A DNA stretch of 64,000 nucleotides from Tianweitania aestuarii. GTDB taxonomy: Bacteria > Pseudomonadota > Alphaproteobacteria > Rhizobiales > Rhizobiaceae. Shown here piece by piece: positions 26,596-35,829 of this stretch; positions within the stretch are counted from its first letter, which is position 1; every line of letters begins with the position of its first letter. The stretch lies in the NCBI RefSeq assembly GCF_018457165.1, contig NZ_JAFMNX010000002.1, positions 558,001-622,000 of the forward strand, given 5' to 3'. A model generated the notes under the pieces. The model did not search any database and was not told the origin of the DNA. It worked only from the letters and a program-made list of their open reading frames with translations. A program made the translations under genes and the position numbers.

Positions 26596-26619
26596 TGCAA
26601 GAACGGATGAAAACTTGCA
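26596..26619. promoter_or_regulatory. Inverted repeat TGCAAG-N12-CTTGCA
   Basis: TGCAAG at 26596-26601 and CTTGCA at 26614-26619 are perfect inverted arms in the 96-base gap between the lacI-type gene and the HpsN-like gene. It may be an operator for that regulator, though it differs from the canonical LacI core. Confidence 0.4.
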
Positions 26620-26670
26620 TTCACTTTCGCTAGCACATTACCCTCTCGCCAGGAAAGGGAGGGTTCATCC

Positions 26671-27981
26671 ATGACAGTTCGATATCTCAAGCAAGGAAAA
26701 GCAGCCTCAGAGCGCGCAGAAGACGACGCTAAGGTTCGCTCCCTCGTTGAAATCACGCTCAAGGATATCGAAACGCGCGGCGACGCCGCGGTGCGAGAGC
26801 TGTCGGAGAAGTTCGACAATTTCTCGCCTCCGTCCTTCCGCCTGACTGAGTCGGAAATCGAGGCGGCGATGAGCAAGGTCTCTGCCCGCGACATGGAAGA
26901 TATCAAGTTCGCCCAGGCGCAGATCCGTAAGTTCGCCGAAGCGCAGCGCGCGTCGATGACCGATATCGAGGTCGAAACCTTGCCGGGCGTCTTCCTCGGC
27001 CATCGCAATATCCCGGTCCAGTCGGTCGGCTGCTATGTGCCGGGCGGAAAGTTCCCGATGGTGGCATCGGCCCATATGTCGGTGCTGACGGCCTCCGTCG
27101 CCGGCGTACCGCGCATTGCGGCCGCAGCCCCGGCGCAGAAGGGCGTCCCGCATCCGGCCATCGTCGCGGCCATGCATCTCGGCGGCGCCCATGAAATCTA
27201 TGTTCTCGGCGGCATCCAGGCGATCGGCGCGATGGCGCTCGGCACCGAAACGATCCAGCCGGTGGACATGCTCGTCGGCCCTGGCAATGCTTTCGTCGCC
27301 GAAGCCAAGCGCCAGCTCTATGGTCGCGTCGGCATCGATCTCTTTGCCGGTCCCACGGAAACGATGGTGATTGCCGACGAGACGGTGGACGCCGAAATGT
27401 GTGCGACCGACCTTCTGGGTCAGGCCGAACACGGCTACAATTCGCCCGCCGTCCTCGTCACCAATTCGGAAAAGCTCGCCAAGGCGACACTCGAGGAAAT
27501 CGACCGCATCCTGAAGATCCTGCCCACAACGGAAACCGCCTCCATCTCCTGGCGCGACTATGGCGAGGTCATTCTCTGCGACACCTATGAGGACATGCTC
27601 GACGTCGCTAATGACATCGCCTCCGAGCACGTCCAGGTCATGACCGATCGCGACGACTGGTTCCTCGACAACATGCACTCCTATGGCGCGCTCTTCCTCG
27701 GGCCCCGCACCAATGTCGCCAATGGCGACAAGGTGATCGGCACCAATCACACCCTGCCGACGAAGAAGGCAGGCCGCTATACCGGCGGTCTATGGGTCGG
27801 TAAGTTCCTGAAGACCCACTCCTATCAGCGGGTAACGACCGACGCGGCCGCCGCCGAGATCGGTGCCTATTGCTCGCGCCTTTGCATGCTGGAAGGCTTT
27901 GTCGGTCACGCCGAACAGGCCAATCTCCGCGTGCGCCGCTATGGCGGCCAGAACGTGCCTTATGGCGTCGCAGCCGAATGA
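26671..27981 (+). CDS. hpsN: HisD-fold alcohol dehydrogenase, sulfopropanediol 3-dehydrogenase (HpsN)-like
   Basis: A 436-residue NAD-dependent dehydrogenase of the histidinol dehydrogenase family. The zinc-site residues Q251 and H254 are in [15 protein letters not shown]; the GYNSP variant is typical of HpsN rather than histidine-making HisD (which has GPDS). Other blocks are [17 protein letters not shown] and [14 protein letters not shown]. HpsN oxidises (R)-2,3-dihydroxypropane-1-sulfonate twice to sulfolactate. No histidine genes are near, and TRAP, LacI and SDR neighbours fit DHPS use. But no sulfolactate-desulfonating gene (SuyAB, ComC) is seen here, so another primary alcohol remains possible. 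ATG 26671 follows a GGAAAGGGAGGG region. Confidence 0.65.
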   Translation: MTVRYLKQGKAASERAEDDAKVRSLVEITLKDIETRGDAAVRELSEKFDNFSPPSFRLTESEIEAAMSKVSARDMEDIKFAQAQIRKFAEAQRASMTDIEVETLPGVFLGHRNIPVQSVGCYVPGGKFPMVASAHMSVLTASVAGVPRIAAAAPAQKGVPHPAIVAAMHLGGAHEIYVLGGIQAIGAMALGTETIQPVDMLVGPGNAFVAEAKRQLYGRVGIDLFAGPTETMVIADETVDAEMCATDLLGQAEHGYNSPAVLVTNSEKLAKATLEEIDRILKILPTTETASISWRDYGEVILCDTYEDMLDVANDIASEHVQVMTDRDDWFLDNMHSYGALFLGPRTNVANGDKVIGTNHTLPTKKAGRYTGGLWVGKFLKTHSYQRVTTDAAAAEIGAYCSRLCMLEGFVGHAEQANLRVRRYGGQNVPYGVAAE

Positions 27982-28730
27982 GCGCGTTGTTCGACCTGAC
28001 GGGCAAGCGTGCGCTGGTCACCGGCGCCGGCCGTGGCATCGGCCGCGCGATCGCGCAAGGTCTGGCCGAAGCGGGTGCGGACGTCACACTCTGCGCCCGC
28101 TCCCAGACCGAGATCGAAGCCGCCTGCAGTCAAATCGCAGCGAAAGGGCTGAAGGCCGTTCCAATGGTCGCCGATGTCACGGACATCGCTGGCTTCCGCA
28201 CGCAGATCGAACGGCAAGCGCCCTTCGATATCTTCGTCAACAATGCCGGCACCAATCGCCCGAAGCCGCTCTGCGAAGTGACCGAAGCCGATTACGACGC
28301 CGTCTTCGATCTCAACGTCAAGGCAGCGATCTTCGCCGCGCAGGCGGTTTCGTCCATGATGCTCGCAAACGGCATCAAAGGCTCGATCATCAACATGTCC
28401 TCGCAGATGGGCCATGTGGGCGCTGCCAACCGGACGCTTTATTGCGGCTCCAAATGGGCGCTGGAAGGCTTCACCAAAGCGCTTGCCGTGGAACTCGGCT
28501 CGCACGGCATCCGCGTCAACACGATTTGTCCCACCTTCATCGGAACGCCAATGACGGCCCCTTTCCTCGAAAATGAAGAGTTCCGCCGTAAGACGCTGGA
28601 AAAGATCAAGCTCGGCCGCCTCGGCCAGCCATCCGACATCGTCGGCGCGGCGATCTTCCTGGCGTGCGAAGCATCTTCGCTGATGACCGGCTCCGCCCTC
28701 ATGCTCGACGGCGGCTGGACGGCGGACTGA
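27978..28730 (+). CDS. Short-chain dehydrogenase/reductase (SDR)
   Basis: A 250-residue classical SDR. The cofactor motif TGAGRGIG is at residues 14-21, NNAG near residue 88, and the catalytic Ser-Tyr-Lys set is in [12 protein letters not shown] and LYCGSKWAL, where the tyrosine is in LYCGSK. The C-terminus [12 protein letters not shown] is typical. ATG 27978 overlaps the preceding stop (ATGA), so it is translated with the HisD-fold enzyme. In DHPS pathways HpsO/HpsP-type 2-dehydrogenases interconvert the S and R forms; this could be such an epimerising dehydrogenase, by context only. Confidence 0.8.
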   Translation: MSALFDLTGKRALVTGAGRGIGRAIAQGLAEAGADVTLCARSQTEIEAACSQIAAKGLKAVPMVADVTDIAGFRTQIERQAPFDIFVNNAGTNRPKPLCEVTEADYDAVFDLNVKAAIFAAQAVSSMMLANGIKGSIINMSSQMGHVGAANRTLYCGSKWALEGFTKALAVELGSHGIRVNTICPTFIGTPMTAPFLENEEFRRKTLEKIKLGRLGQPSDIVGAAIFLACEASSLMTGSALMLDGGWTAD

Positions 28731-28739
28731 TCCGCCGTC
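28718..28739. terminator. Bidirectional hairpin between convergent SDR and dehydrogenase genes
   Basis: GACGGCGGA (28718-28726) and TCCGCCGTC (28731-28739) form a perfect nine-pair stem with a CTGA loop. It includes the SDR stop codon and lies 12 bases from the convergent gene's stop. There is no T-run. Confidence 0.55.
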
Positions 28740-28751
28740 GCATCTCTGGCT

Positions 28752-29681
28752 CTATTGCTTCGCCTTGACGATCCGCATCAGCATCTCGTCGCGCCAGGAG
28801 CGGCGCGCATCGATCTTGTCCGCCGGAAGAACCTCCCGGCGTTCCGCATGCGCCCCCGCGATCGCCTCAGCGCTCCAGTCACGATCGGCCTTGCGCTGTT
28901 CGGCAAACCCCGAATACATCGGTCCAAGGCGCTCCGCGTAATCGGCGAGCCCGTTCGGCGCATTGAGATCGATCGTCTCGAAAGGCCCCATAAAGGCCCA
29001 ACGCAAACCAAGCCCATCCCGGACCGTGCGGTCGATATCTTCCGCCGTCGCATAGCCCTCGGCGTAGAGCGCGAAGGCTTCGTCGAGCAGAGCCCCCTGC
29101 AGGCGATTCAGCACGAAGCCCGGGATTTCGCGCGACAGCGACACCGCCGACTGCCCCACCTCCTCCATCAACTGCCGCGCCCGAACGGCCTGATCAGGCG
29201 CGGTCCAGGATGTCGGAACGATCTCGACCAACGGCACGAGATGCGGCGGGTTGACCGGATGAACCACCATCATGCGCTGACGGTTCTCGCAACCTTCATA
29301 GAAGGCAGAGCCCGGAAAGCCTGACGTTGAACTGCCCACAAACGCATGAGCGGGCAAAAAGGCGTCGATGGCGTGGCTCACCTCGCGCTTCACGTCGATC
29401 CGCTCGAAAGCGGATTCCTGCACATAGTCGCAACCCGACACGGCCTCTTCCAGATCAACCGCAAAGCGTATCCGCGACAGGATCGCCTCTGCATCACGGC
29501 AAAGCCCGCCCTCAGCCAGATCGGCAACAGCTCTTTCGATCTGCGGCCGGATGACCGCCTCGGCATTGTCACGGGCGTCGAAAACGACAACATCTTTCCC
29601 CGCCCGCGCGAAGACGATTGCCCAGCCCTGCCCCACAAGGCCGGCACCGACCACGGCAACCGTTTCGACTTCATTCCTCAA
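28752..29681 (-). CDS. 3-hydroxyacid dehydrogenase (lambda-crystallin/HCDH family)
   Basis: A 309-residue NAD-dependent dehydrogenase like L-gulonate 3-dehydrogenase, carnitine dehydrogenase and short HCDH proteins. The N-terminal Rossmann motif is VAVVGAGLVGQGWA (residues 8-21), the catalytic histidine is in VVHPVNPPHLVPLVEIVP near residue 140, and FVLNRLQGALLDEAF opens the C-terminal domain. It oxidises a beta-hydroxy acid. The start is TTG 29681, four bases after the LeuD-like stop, with GAGGGA seven bases upstream; no in-frame ATG is near. It is the last gene of the Tct operon and probably oxidises an isomerised hydroxy acid. Confidence 0.75.
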   Translation of the reverse strand: MRNEVETVAVVGAGLVGQGWAIVFARAGKDVVVFDARDNAEAVIRPQIERAVADLAEGGLCRDAEAILSRIRFAVDLEEAVSGCDYVQESAFERIDVKREVSHAIDAFLPAHAFVGSSTSGFPGSAFYEGCENRQRMMVVHPVNPPHLVPLVEIVPTSWTAPDQAVRARQLMEEVGQSAVSLSREIPGFVLNRLQGALLDEAFALYAEGYATAEDIDRTVRDGLGLRWAFMGPFETIDLNAPNGLADYAERLGPMYSGFAEQRKADRDWSAEAIAGAHAERREVLPADKIDARRSWRDEMLMRIVKAKQ

Positions 29682-29684
29682 TGT

Positions 29685-30308
29685 TTATCCCTCGCTCGCC
29701 TGAAACAGCCATGGTTGGCGGGCGCGATGCTCCGCCTCGAAGGCTGCCACATGCTCCCGCTCGCGATTGAGGATCACGTCGATCTCTTCCCACCCTTCAA
29801 TGAAGGCTTCGGCGGTCTCCTCGCCAAGATCGAGCCGACAGATCTCCTCATGGTCCACGGTAAACGAACGACCCGGTATGTCGACCGAGAACATCGCTCC
29901 CCTCTCCGCCTTGACCGCAAGCTCAGCCACACGGCTCGCTTCCATGCGGATCAACAACAGCCCGTTCTTGGCCGCATTGCCGGAAAAGATGTCCCCGAAG
30001 TCCGGCGCAATCACGACCCGGATCCCCCAATCGGTCAGCGCCCACACGGCCTGTTCGCGAGACGATCCGCAGCCGAAACCAGGCCCCGCCACCAAAAACT
30101 TCGCCGCCTGGCGGTCGTCCCGGTTGAACGGAAAGGCCGGTTGCTCCACGCCCGCAGCATCGAAGCGCCGGTCGTGGAACAGGCATTCGGCCATCCCGTC
30201 ACGATCGATCTTCAGGAGAAAGCGCGCCGGGAAGATGATGTCCGTATCGACATTGGGATCGGGCAGCGAAATGGCCTGCGAGGTTACATGGATCAATGGC
30301 TCGCTCAT
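29685..30308 (-). CDS. Aconitase-superfamily small subunit (LeuD/DmdB-like)
   Basis: A 207-residue swivel-domain subunit of an isopropylmalate isomerase-type hydro-lyase. Family marks are DTDIIFPARFL near residue 21, GPGFGCGSSREQAVWAL near residue 75 and IAPDFGDIFSGNAAKNGLL. The start ATG 30308 shares one base with the LeuC-like stop (TGATG), so both subunits are made together. Leucine biosynthesis is unlikely because the operon also has a C-C lyase and a tricarboxylate transporter and lacks LeuB; dimethylmaleate hydratase (DmdB) is a closer functional model. Confidence 0.8.
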   Translation of the reverse strand: MSEPLIHVTSQAISLPDPNVDTDIIFPARFLLKIDRDGMAECLFHDRRFDAAGVEQPAFPFNRDDRQAAKFLVAGPGFGCGSSREQAVWALTDWGIRVVIAPDFGDIFSGNAAKNGLLLIRMEASRVAELAVKAERGAMFSVDIPGRSFTVDHEEICRLDLGEETAEAFIEGWEEIDVILNREREHVAAFEAEHRARQPWLFQASEG

Positions 30309-31720
30309 CACATCGCCTCCAGCTTGCGTATGTCGGTCAGCGTCCCGGTAATTGCCGCAGCGGCCGCCATTGCCGGTGACAGAAGATGGGTGCGCCCACC
30401 GCGTCCCTGACGACCTTCGAAATTGCGGTTGGAGGTCGAAGCGCAGCGCTGTCCGGGCTTCAACCGGTCTTCGTTCATCGCCACGCACATGGAACAGCCC
30501 GCTTCGCGCCATTCAAAGCCGGCGTCGATGAAGATGCGATCGAGCCCCTTCTCCTCCGCTGCTTGTTTCACCAGCCCCGATCCCGGCACGACGAGCGCCT
30601 GCACATTTGGCGAGACCTTGCGGCCTTTTACGATTTCAGCAGCCGCTTCCAGATCCACCAAACGCCCGTTGGTACAGGAACCGATGAAGACCATGTCGAC
30701 CGGCGTGCCGGCAATCGGCGTGCTCGCCGTCAGCCCCATATAGGTAAGCGCGCGTTTCAATCGGGCACGCTTCTGTTCGTCCTCTATCATCTCCGGATCG
30801 GGCACCATCTGATCGATGGCGATCGTATCTTCCGGCGATGTGCCCCAGGTCACATGCGGAGCAATCTCGTCGGCGTTCAGCAAGACCTCCCGGTCAAACA
30901 CGGCGCCCTCGTCGGTAGGCAGGCTTCTCCAATAGGAAACCGCCTGATCCCAGAGATCGCCCTCAGGCGCCATCGGGCGCCCCTTCAGCCAATTAAAGGT
31001 AGTATCGTCAGGCGCCACCAGCGCCACCCGGGCTCCCGCTTCGATCGCCATGTTGCAGAGCGTCATGCGCGCTTCCATCGAGAAGCCGCTAACAGCCGGT
31101 CCCAGATATTCAATCGCGTGGCCGGCAGCTCCGTTGACGCCGACCTTGCCAATGAAGGCGAGCGCCACATCCTTAGCGCTGACGCCCGCTGACAAGGTCC
31201 CCTCGATACGAACGGCCATGGTGCGCGACTTGCGCTGAACCAGCGCCTGGGCAGCCATGACGATCCCGCATTCGGATGCACCGACTCCGAAGGCAAGCGT
31301 GCCGAACGCTCCATGCGTTGATGTATGGCTGTCGCCGCAGGCGAGCGTCATGCCGGGCAGTGTAAACCCTTGTTCCGGCCCCATTACATGAACGATGCCC
31401 TGCCGGATATCATTCAGGGGAATGAAGGGAATGCCGTAGCGCTCCACATTCTCGACCAGTTTCGCCATCTGTGCCCTCGCCTGCGGATCGGCGATCGGGC
31501 GATCACGATGACGGGTCGGAATGGCATGATCCGGCACGGCAAGATTTGCCAATGGCCGATGAACCCCACAGCCTCGCTTGTCGAGCGCCACGAAAGACTG
31601 CGGCGTCGAGACCTCGTGCAGCAAGTGGCGATCGACATAAAGCAGCGCCGTATCGTCCGTCAGATAACGGACGACGTGGCTGTCCCAAAGCTTCTCGTAG
31701 AGGGTGCGGGGCTTAGTCAT
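30308..31720 (-). CDS. Aconitase-superfamily large subunit (LeuC/DmdA-like)
   Basis: A 470-residue Fe-S hydro-lyase large subunit. The three cluster cysteines are C349 (FIGSCTNGR), C409 and C412 (GCSMC); the active-site region [13 protein letters not shown] is near residues 128-140. It adds or removes water across a C=C bond next to carboxylates, with the LeuD-like subunit. ATG 31720 follows a GGGAG site; the preceding open codons run into the gap. Next to a 2-alkylmalate-type lyase it most likely hydrates a substituted maleate or isomerises a substituted malate. Confidence 0.85.
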   Translation of the reverse strand: MTKPRTLYEKLWDSHVVRYLTDDTALLYVDRHLLHEVSTPQSFVALDKRGCGVHRPLANLAVPDHAIPTRHRDRPIADPQARAQMAKLVENVERYGIPFIPLNDIRQGIVHVMGPEQGFTLPGMTLACGDSHTSTHGAFGTLAFGVGASECGIVMAAQALVQRKSRTMAVRIEGTLSAGVSAKDVALAFIGKVGVNGAAGHAIEYLGPAVSGFSMEARMTLCNMAIEAGARVALVAPDDTTFNWLKGRPMAPEGDLWDQAVSYWRSLPTDEGAVFDREVLLNADEIAPHVTWGTSPEDTIAIDQMVPDPEMIEDEQKRARLKRALTYMGLTASTPIAGTPVDMVFIGSCTNGRLVDLEAAAEIVKGRKVSPNVQALVVPGSGLVKQAAEEKGLDRIFIDAGFEWREAGCSMCVAMNEDRLKPGQRCASTSNRNFEGRQGRGGRTHLLSPAMAAAAAITGTLTDIRKLEAM

Positions 31721-31736
31721 CTGGCTGTCTCCCGTC

Positions 31737-32600
31737 TCAGACCGCTTCCGCCCATTCCTTCTCGAATGACCAGACGTCCTCAAAACCCAACAGCTTGTTC
31801 ATGTCGGCGAAGGAATAAAGATCGATGTCGCTGCTGGTCATGCCCTTGGCGAGCAGATCGCCATAGGCTTTTTCCAGCGCCCGCGTCACTGCCAGAAAGC
31901 CGATCGCGGGATGGATGGCGATTGCGTAGCGCATCTCCTTCAGCCTTTCGGCGGAAAGAAGCGGCGTGCGGCCGCCATTGACCATGTTGGCGAACATCGG
32001 TGCCTTGATGGCGTTGGCCGCATCGATCATCTCCTGCTCGCTTTCAGGCGATTCAACGAAGATGACGTCCGCCCCAGCGTCGCGATACGCCTGACCGCGC
32101 TTGATCGCCTCGTCGATACCAAGCGATGTGCGGCTGTCGGTTCGCGCGATCACAAGAAAATCGTCGGACTTACGAGCCTTTACGGCCACTTCGATCTTGC
32201 GCTGCATGTCGCCGATGGGGATCACCCGGCGAAACGGTGTATGGCCGCACTTCTTCGGAAACTCCTGATCCTCGATTTGGATCGCAGTTACGCCGGCTGC
32301 TTCGTAACCTTGCACGGTTGTGCGCACGTTCAACAACCCGCCATAGCCGGTATCCGCATCGGCGATGATCGGCTTTTCCGTGCGTTTGCAAATCTGCGCG
32401 ATGCGCTCGAGCATGTCGCGATAGGTCGCAATGCCTGCATCGGGAATGCCGAGATAAGACGCAACTGTTCCGTAGCCGGTCACATAAAGCGCCTTGAAGT
32501 CCATCGAATTGGCCATCAGCGCCGAGATGAGATCGAACACACCGGGGGCAACCACAAAGTCACCGTCAGAAATTGCCTTCTTTAGTCTGGGATCGGACAT
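31737..32600 (-). CDS. PEP mutase/isocitrate lyase-family C-C lyase (dimethylmalate lyase-like)
   Basis: A 287-residue (beta/alpha)8 lyase. Marks are the DADTGYG metal/substrate motif at residues 81-87 and the catalytic KKCGH at residues 116-120, which includes the cysteine of true lyases (methylisocitrate lyase, 2,3-dimethylmalate lyase) rather than the phosphonomutases. It cleaves a 2-alkylmalate or alkylisocitrate to pyruvate, glyoxylate or oxaloacetate plus an acid. It lies 16 bases upstream of the LeuC-like gene in the Tct operon. No methylcitrate synthase or PrpD is present, arguing against the methylcitrate cycle. Confidence 0.8.
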   Translation of the reverse strand: MSDPRLKKAISDGDFVVAPGVFDLISALMANSMDFKALYVTGYGTVASYLGIPDAGIATYRDMLERIAQICKRTEKPIIADADTGYGGLLNVRTTVQGYEAAGVTAIQIEDQEFPKKCGHTPFRRVIPIGDMQRKIEVAVKARKSDDFLVIARTDSRTSLGIDEAIKRGQAYRDAGADVIFVESPESEQEMIDAANAIKAPMFANMVNGGRTPLLSAERLKEMRYAIAIHPAIGFLAVTRALEKAYGDLLAKGMTSSDIDLYSFADMNKLLGFEDVWSFEKEWAEAV

Positions 32601-32637
32601 GGAGTTTCTCCTTTGAAAAATTGAGCGAGGAACAGCG

Positions 32638-34179
32638 TCAGCCGTGGCGGCTGGCAGGATCCTCGTTCGTCAGAGCGGATGAGGCACGATCCTGGCGGCG
32701 CTTCCAGGAGCTATAGAAGGCTCCACTGAGCGACAGCACGATGAGCACCAGAATGGCGATGGAAATCGGACGCTCGATGATCGGGGAAAGACTGCCACCG
32801 CCGAGTTGCCATGTGCGGACAAGATTGCCCTCCATCATCAAGCCCAGCAAAAGGCCGATGACCATGGCGACGACGGAATAGCCGTAGCGCTTCATCAGCA
32901 CGCCGAGAACGGAGAACACCACGAGCGTCACGGGGCCACTGATGCTCGTCGTCAGGGCGTAGGATCCAAGCGCCGTACAGATGACGATCGGCGGCAGAAG
33001 AAAGGCCAGCGGCACACGCACGATATAAACGATGAAGCGGATGAAGAGGATGCCGATGACGGCGAGAATGATCGCCTGGATAAGGTTGCCGGCGATGATT
33101 GCGTAGACGACATCCTTCTGGTCCGAAATGAAACGCGGCCCGCCCGTGATGTTGTGCATGGAAAATGCACTGAGCATGATCGCGGTTGCCGCACTCGACG
33201 GGATGCCCAGCGCGAGCAGTCCCACCATCGAGCCGCCTTCCGACGAGGAGTTGGCGGATTCAGCAGCAACAACGCCATCCGGGTTGCCCTTGCCGAAGCT
33301 GTCAGGGTCTTTCGAGAACCGCTTGGTCAGGCTGTAGGAAACGAGATTGGCGATCGATGATCCCAAGCCGGGAATGACGCCCAGACCGGCCCCGAGCACC
33401 GAGCCGCGAAACAGCGTGCGATAATTGCTGCCGATAGCAAAGAAGCCGCTGATGATCTCCCGCGTGCTGACGCTGCGGCTTTCTCGGTCCTGCACCAAAT
33501 AATCGCTTTTCACGAGCAGGAAGAGCTCCGATGCGGCGAACAGCCCGATCATGGCAGCGTTGGTGTCGACCCCATCGAGGAGATAAAGCGAGCCGAAGGT
33601 GCCGCGTTCGGTGCCGGCTGAGCTCATCCCGATCAATGCGAGCAACACACCGAGCGAACCGGCCGTGATTGCTCTCCAGAAACGCCCTTCCGTCATCAGG
33701 CCGATCAAGAGCAGACCCACAACCGCAACAAGGAAGAGTTCGGAAGGTCCAAGCTTCAGAACCACATGCGACAAGGGCTCCAGAATAACGAACAGCATCA
33801 GATAGCCGAAAGCCGTGCCGAGCGTGGATGCGCTCAGCGCCAATCCAAGAGCGCGGTTATGCTTTCCCTGTTTGGCCATCGGATAGCCGTCGAAGCAGGT
33901 CGCAATGGCCGCCGAGGTACCGGGCACGTTCATTAAGATGGCCGGAATGGACCCACCAAACCCGCCGCCGGTAAAGATCGCCGTCAGGAAAAGAATGGAT
34001 TCCAGGAAATCCATATAGAGCGTCATGGGCAGGAAAATCGCCATGGCGATCGGGACGGACAGGCCGGGGATGGCGCCGAAAATCAGTCCTATGAAGATAC
34101 CGAGCGGCACCAGAAACCAGGCCATCGGCATGGAAAACAGCGAGGAAAAGGCGTCAAGGACCGCGGGGAAATCGAACAT
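32638..34179 (-). CDS. tctA: Tripartite tricarboxylate transporter, large permease TctA
   Basis: A 513-residue inner-membrane protein with about 12 helices. TctA signatures are GLIFGAIPGLSVPIAMAIF at residues 32-50, GGFGGSIPAILMNVPGTSAA near residue 72, and GVIPGLGSSIANLVSY in the second half. It imports a di- or tricarboxylate with Na+ or H+. The gene follows tctB by 4 bases and is 37 bases before the lyase gene, so transport and breakdown are co-expressed. Confidence 0.9.
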   Translation of the reverse strand: MFDFPAVLDAFSSLFSMPMAWFLVPLGIFIGLIFGAIPGLSVPIAMAIFLPMTLYMDFLESILFLTAIFTGGGFGGSIPAILMNVPGTSAAIATCFDGYPMAKQGKHNRALGLALSASTLGTAFGYLMLFVILEPLSHVVLKLGPSELFLVAVVGLLLIGLMTEGRFWRAITAGSLGVLLALIGMSSAGTERGTFGSLYLLDGVDTNAAMIGLFAASELFLLVKSDYLVQDRESRSVSTREIISGFFAIGSNYRTLFRGSVLGAGLGVIPGLGSSIANLVSYSLTKRFSKDPDSFGKGNPDGVVAAESANSSSEGGSMVGLLALGIPSSAATAIMLSAFSMHNITGGPRFISDQKDVVYAIIAGNLIQAIILAVIGILFIRFIVYIVRVPLAFLLPPIVICTALGSYALTTSISGPVTLVVFSVLGVLMKRYGYSVVAMVIGLLLGLMMEGNLVRTWQLGGGSLSPIIERPISIAILVLIVLSLSGAFYSSWKRRQDRASSALTNEDPASRHG

Positions 34180-34183
34180 CCGT

Positions 34184-34651
34184 CTACTCCACGATCAGCG
34201 AATAAACCGGGATCCCCATCGGGTGCTGCAGGATCCAAACGGGACCGAAGCCGACGAGAAGCGAGTAGAGCGCGATGACCAGCAGATTCCGCCGGCCCAT
34301 CAGCAGCATCGTCGCGGCACAAAACAGCACGCCGGCGATGTCGTAACCGATCGTCCCTAGGCTGAGCACATAAAGCGCCAGCGCAGCGCAGCCGATCGGC
34401 ACGCCGAACCTCTGGCGCAGCGATCCATCACCGTCGTCTTCGGAGTGATCGGCATCTCGTTCGGGATGGATGACGAGACCGACCGCAATCGATCCGATCA
34501 GGCAGATGGCAAGCAGCGCCGTCGGCCCGATCAGAAGCATGTTGATCACCGTCGAACTGGCCATCCAGGCATTGTGTGCGAACCAGATGACGAATGCGCC
34601 AAAGACGAGGAGCAGGCCAAGATGACCTGCCCTGTTAAGGGTGATGTTCAT
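34184..34651 (-). CDS. tctB: Tripartite tricarboxylate transporter, small permease TctB
   Basis: A 155-residue membrane protein with four helices, poorly conserved as is normal for TctB; FGAFVIWFAHNAWM and the C-terminal VIALYSLLVGFGPVWILQ stretch are typical. It works with TctA. ATG 34651 lies 21 bases after the tctC stop. A charged linker (HPERDADHSEDDGDGS, about residues 63-78) separates helices two and three. Confidence 0.8.
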   Translation of the reverse strand: MNITLNRAGHLGLLLVFGAFVIWFAHNAWMASSTVINMLLIGPTALLAICLIGSIAVGLVIHPERDADHSEDDGDGSLRQRFGVPIGCAALALYVLSLGTIGYDIAGVLFCAATMLLMGRRNLLVIALYSLLVGFGPVWILQHPMGIPVYSLIVE

Positions 34652-34672
34652 CGCGTTGATCCTGTCCTGGCG

Positions 34673-35671
34673 TTAGAGCTGAGGCAGGTACTGCTCGAAG
34701 ATCTCGTAGCTGTTCTTCAGCGATGCGGCTGTTGCTTCCGGACCCATCCAGTCGGCTCCAATTTGCCCCTCGGCGGCAAACTTGAGGAAATCAGGTCGCT
34801 CGAGCATGCGCCGATAAGCGGCCACCAGCTTCTCGTAGACATCTGGATGCTTATCCACGAAGGACTGCTGGACGCTCAGGCAGCGCAGGTCGGCTGCCAG
34901 CACCGGCACTTCGATGTTGAGTGGCTTCAGTGCTTCGTTGATCGTGGGCGCAGGCCAGCGCGCGTCGTCACGCTCTTCGCGGTAAACGGCAAGAGGCCGC
35001 ACCTGATCGGCGATGACATTGCTGCCGAGGGCCGAGATAAAGGTCATCGTCGCCTGATCGCCAGCGATCGCAGTGCGCATCGGCCCGCCACCGTCATAGG
35101 TGACCCAGTTGACGTTTTCCTTCGGAATACCGAGCTTTTCCAGCATGATGACTGCCGAAAGGTGGCCGCCATCGCCTGGGATGATGGCACAGCTGACTTT
35201 GCCGGGATTATCGCGGATGTCGTTAAGCAAAGCCTCCATAGTCTCGTAAGGCTGCGCCTTATTGACGAGAACGACGTAATAGTCCTGCCACTGCCCATTG
35301 ATGTGGTGGAAGTCATCCCACTTCAGATTGCCTTGCCCGCGCAGGACTGCCGAAATGAGGTAGGGATTGATCGGCGCGACCATGGCCATGGAGCCATCGT
35401 CCTTCTGGCGTGAGAACCAGGTGAAACCAAGCGCGCCAGAGCCACCGGAGCGGTTGACCACGGTGACAGGCGTATCGCCGAGCTCAGCCGGCAGAAACTG
35501 CGCGATGGCACGCGCGAGACGATCCGCGGAACCGCCGGCGTCGAACGGCACCAGCAGTGTCAGCTTGTTGTGCGGATAGGTTTCCTGCGCCCAGGCTGGC
35601 AGCGAGCCAAGCCCGACAGCCAGCGGCGCTGCACCTGCGATCTTCATGAATGTACGACGATCGAACTGCAT
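34673..35671 (-). CDS. tctC: Tripartite tricarboxylate transporter binding protein TctC, Tat-type signal
   Basis: A 332-residue periplasmic binding protein of the TctC/Bug family. The N-terminus DRRTFMKIAGAAPLAVG carries a twin-arginine signal, so it may be exported folded, unusual for this family. The mature part has the Bug blocks LTLLVPFDAGGSADRLARAIA and NRSGGSGALGFTWF. ATG 35671 has GGGAGGA upstream. It heads the operon of seven genes down to 28752 and is divergent from gntR. The ligand is inferred to be a branched or hydroxylated dicarboxylate. Confidence 0.85.
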   Translation of the reverse strand: MQFDRRTFMKIAGAAPLAVGLGSLPAWAQETYPHNKLTLLVPFDAGGSADRLARAIAQFLPAELGDTPVTVVNRSGGSGALGFTWFSRQKDDGSMAMVAPINPYLISAVLRGQGNLKWDDFHHINGQWQDYYVVLVNKAQPYETMEALLNDIRDNPGKVSCAIIPGDGGHLSAVIMLEKLGIPKENVNWVTYDGGGPMRTAIAGDQATMTFISALGSNVIADQVRPLAVYREERDDARWPAPTINEALKPLNIEVPVLAADLRCLSVQQSFVDKHPDVYEKLVAAYRRMLERPDFLKFAAEGQIGADWMGPEATAASLKNSYEIFEQYLPQL

Positions 35672-35740
35672 GTCTTCCTCCCTGGTGAATCCCGTCGTGA
35701 TGGAGCGATGCCTCCACACCGCCGGATCTAGAAAGACAGA

Positions 35741-35752
35741 ATTGCATACAAT
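35741..35752. promoter_or_regulatory. Candidate GntR operator ATTG-N4-CAAT
   Basis: ATTGCATACAAT is an inverted repeat with TTG-N4-CAA core, close to operators of FCD-type GntR proteins. It lies in the gap between tctC and gntR; a TTGCATAC half-site recurs inside the gntR start region near 35909. Confidence 0.4.
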
Positions 35753-35829
35753 AGGTCAAACATTTAAAATGGGTTTGAAAAATTTTCATGTTCGAGCGAT
35801 GTCACGGGCGGCGGCTCTAACGCTTTTAA

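Noticed and set aside
26707-27750. Minus-strand open frame of 347 codons inside the HpsN-like gene
   Set aside because: Antisense shadow of a well-conserved enzyme.
26671-27981. Histidinol dehydrogenase for histidine synthesis
   Set aside because: The HGYNSP motif variant and the TRAP/LacI/SDR context point to an alcohol dehydrogenase of the HpsN group.
29346-30410. Plus-strand open frame of 354 codons across the dehydrogenase and LeuD-like genes
   Set aside because: Antisense to two recognised genes and without any domain pattern.
30308-31720. LeuC/LeuD as leucine biosynthesis genes
   Set aside because: The operon has a tricarboxylate transporter, a C-C lyase and a GntR regulator and no leuA or leuB, so a catabolic hydro-lyase is more likely.
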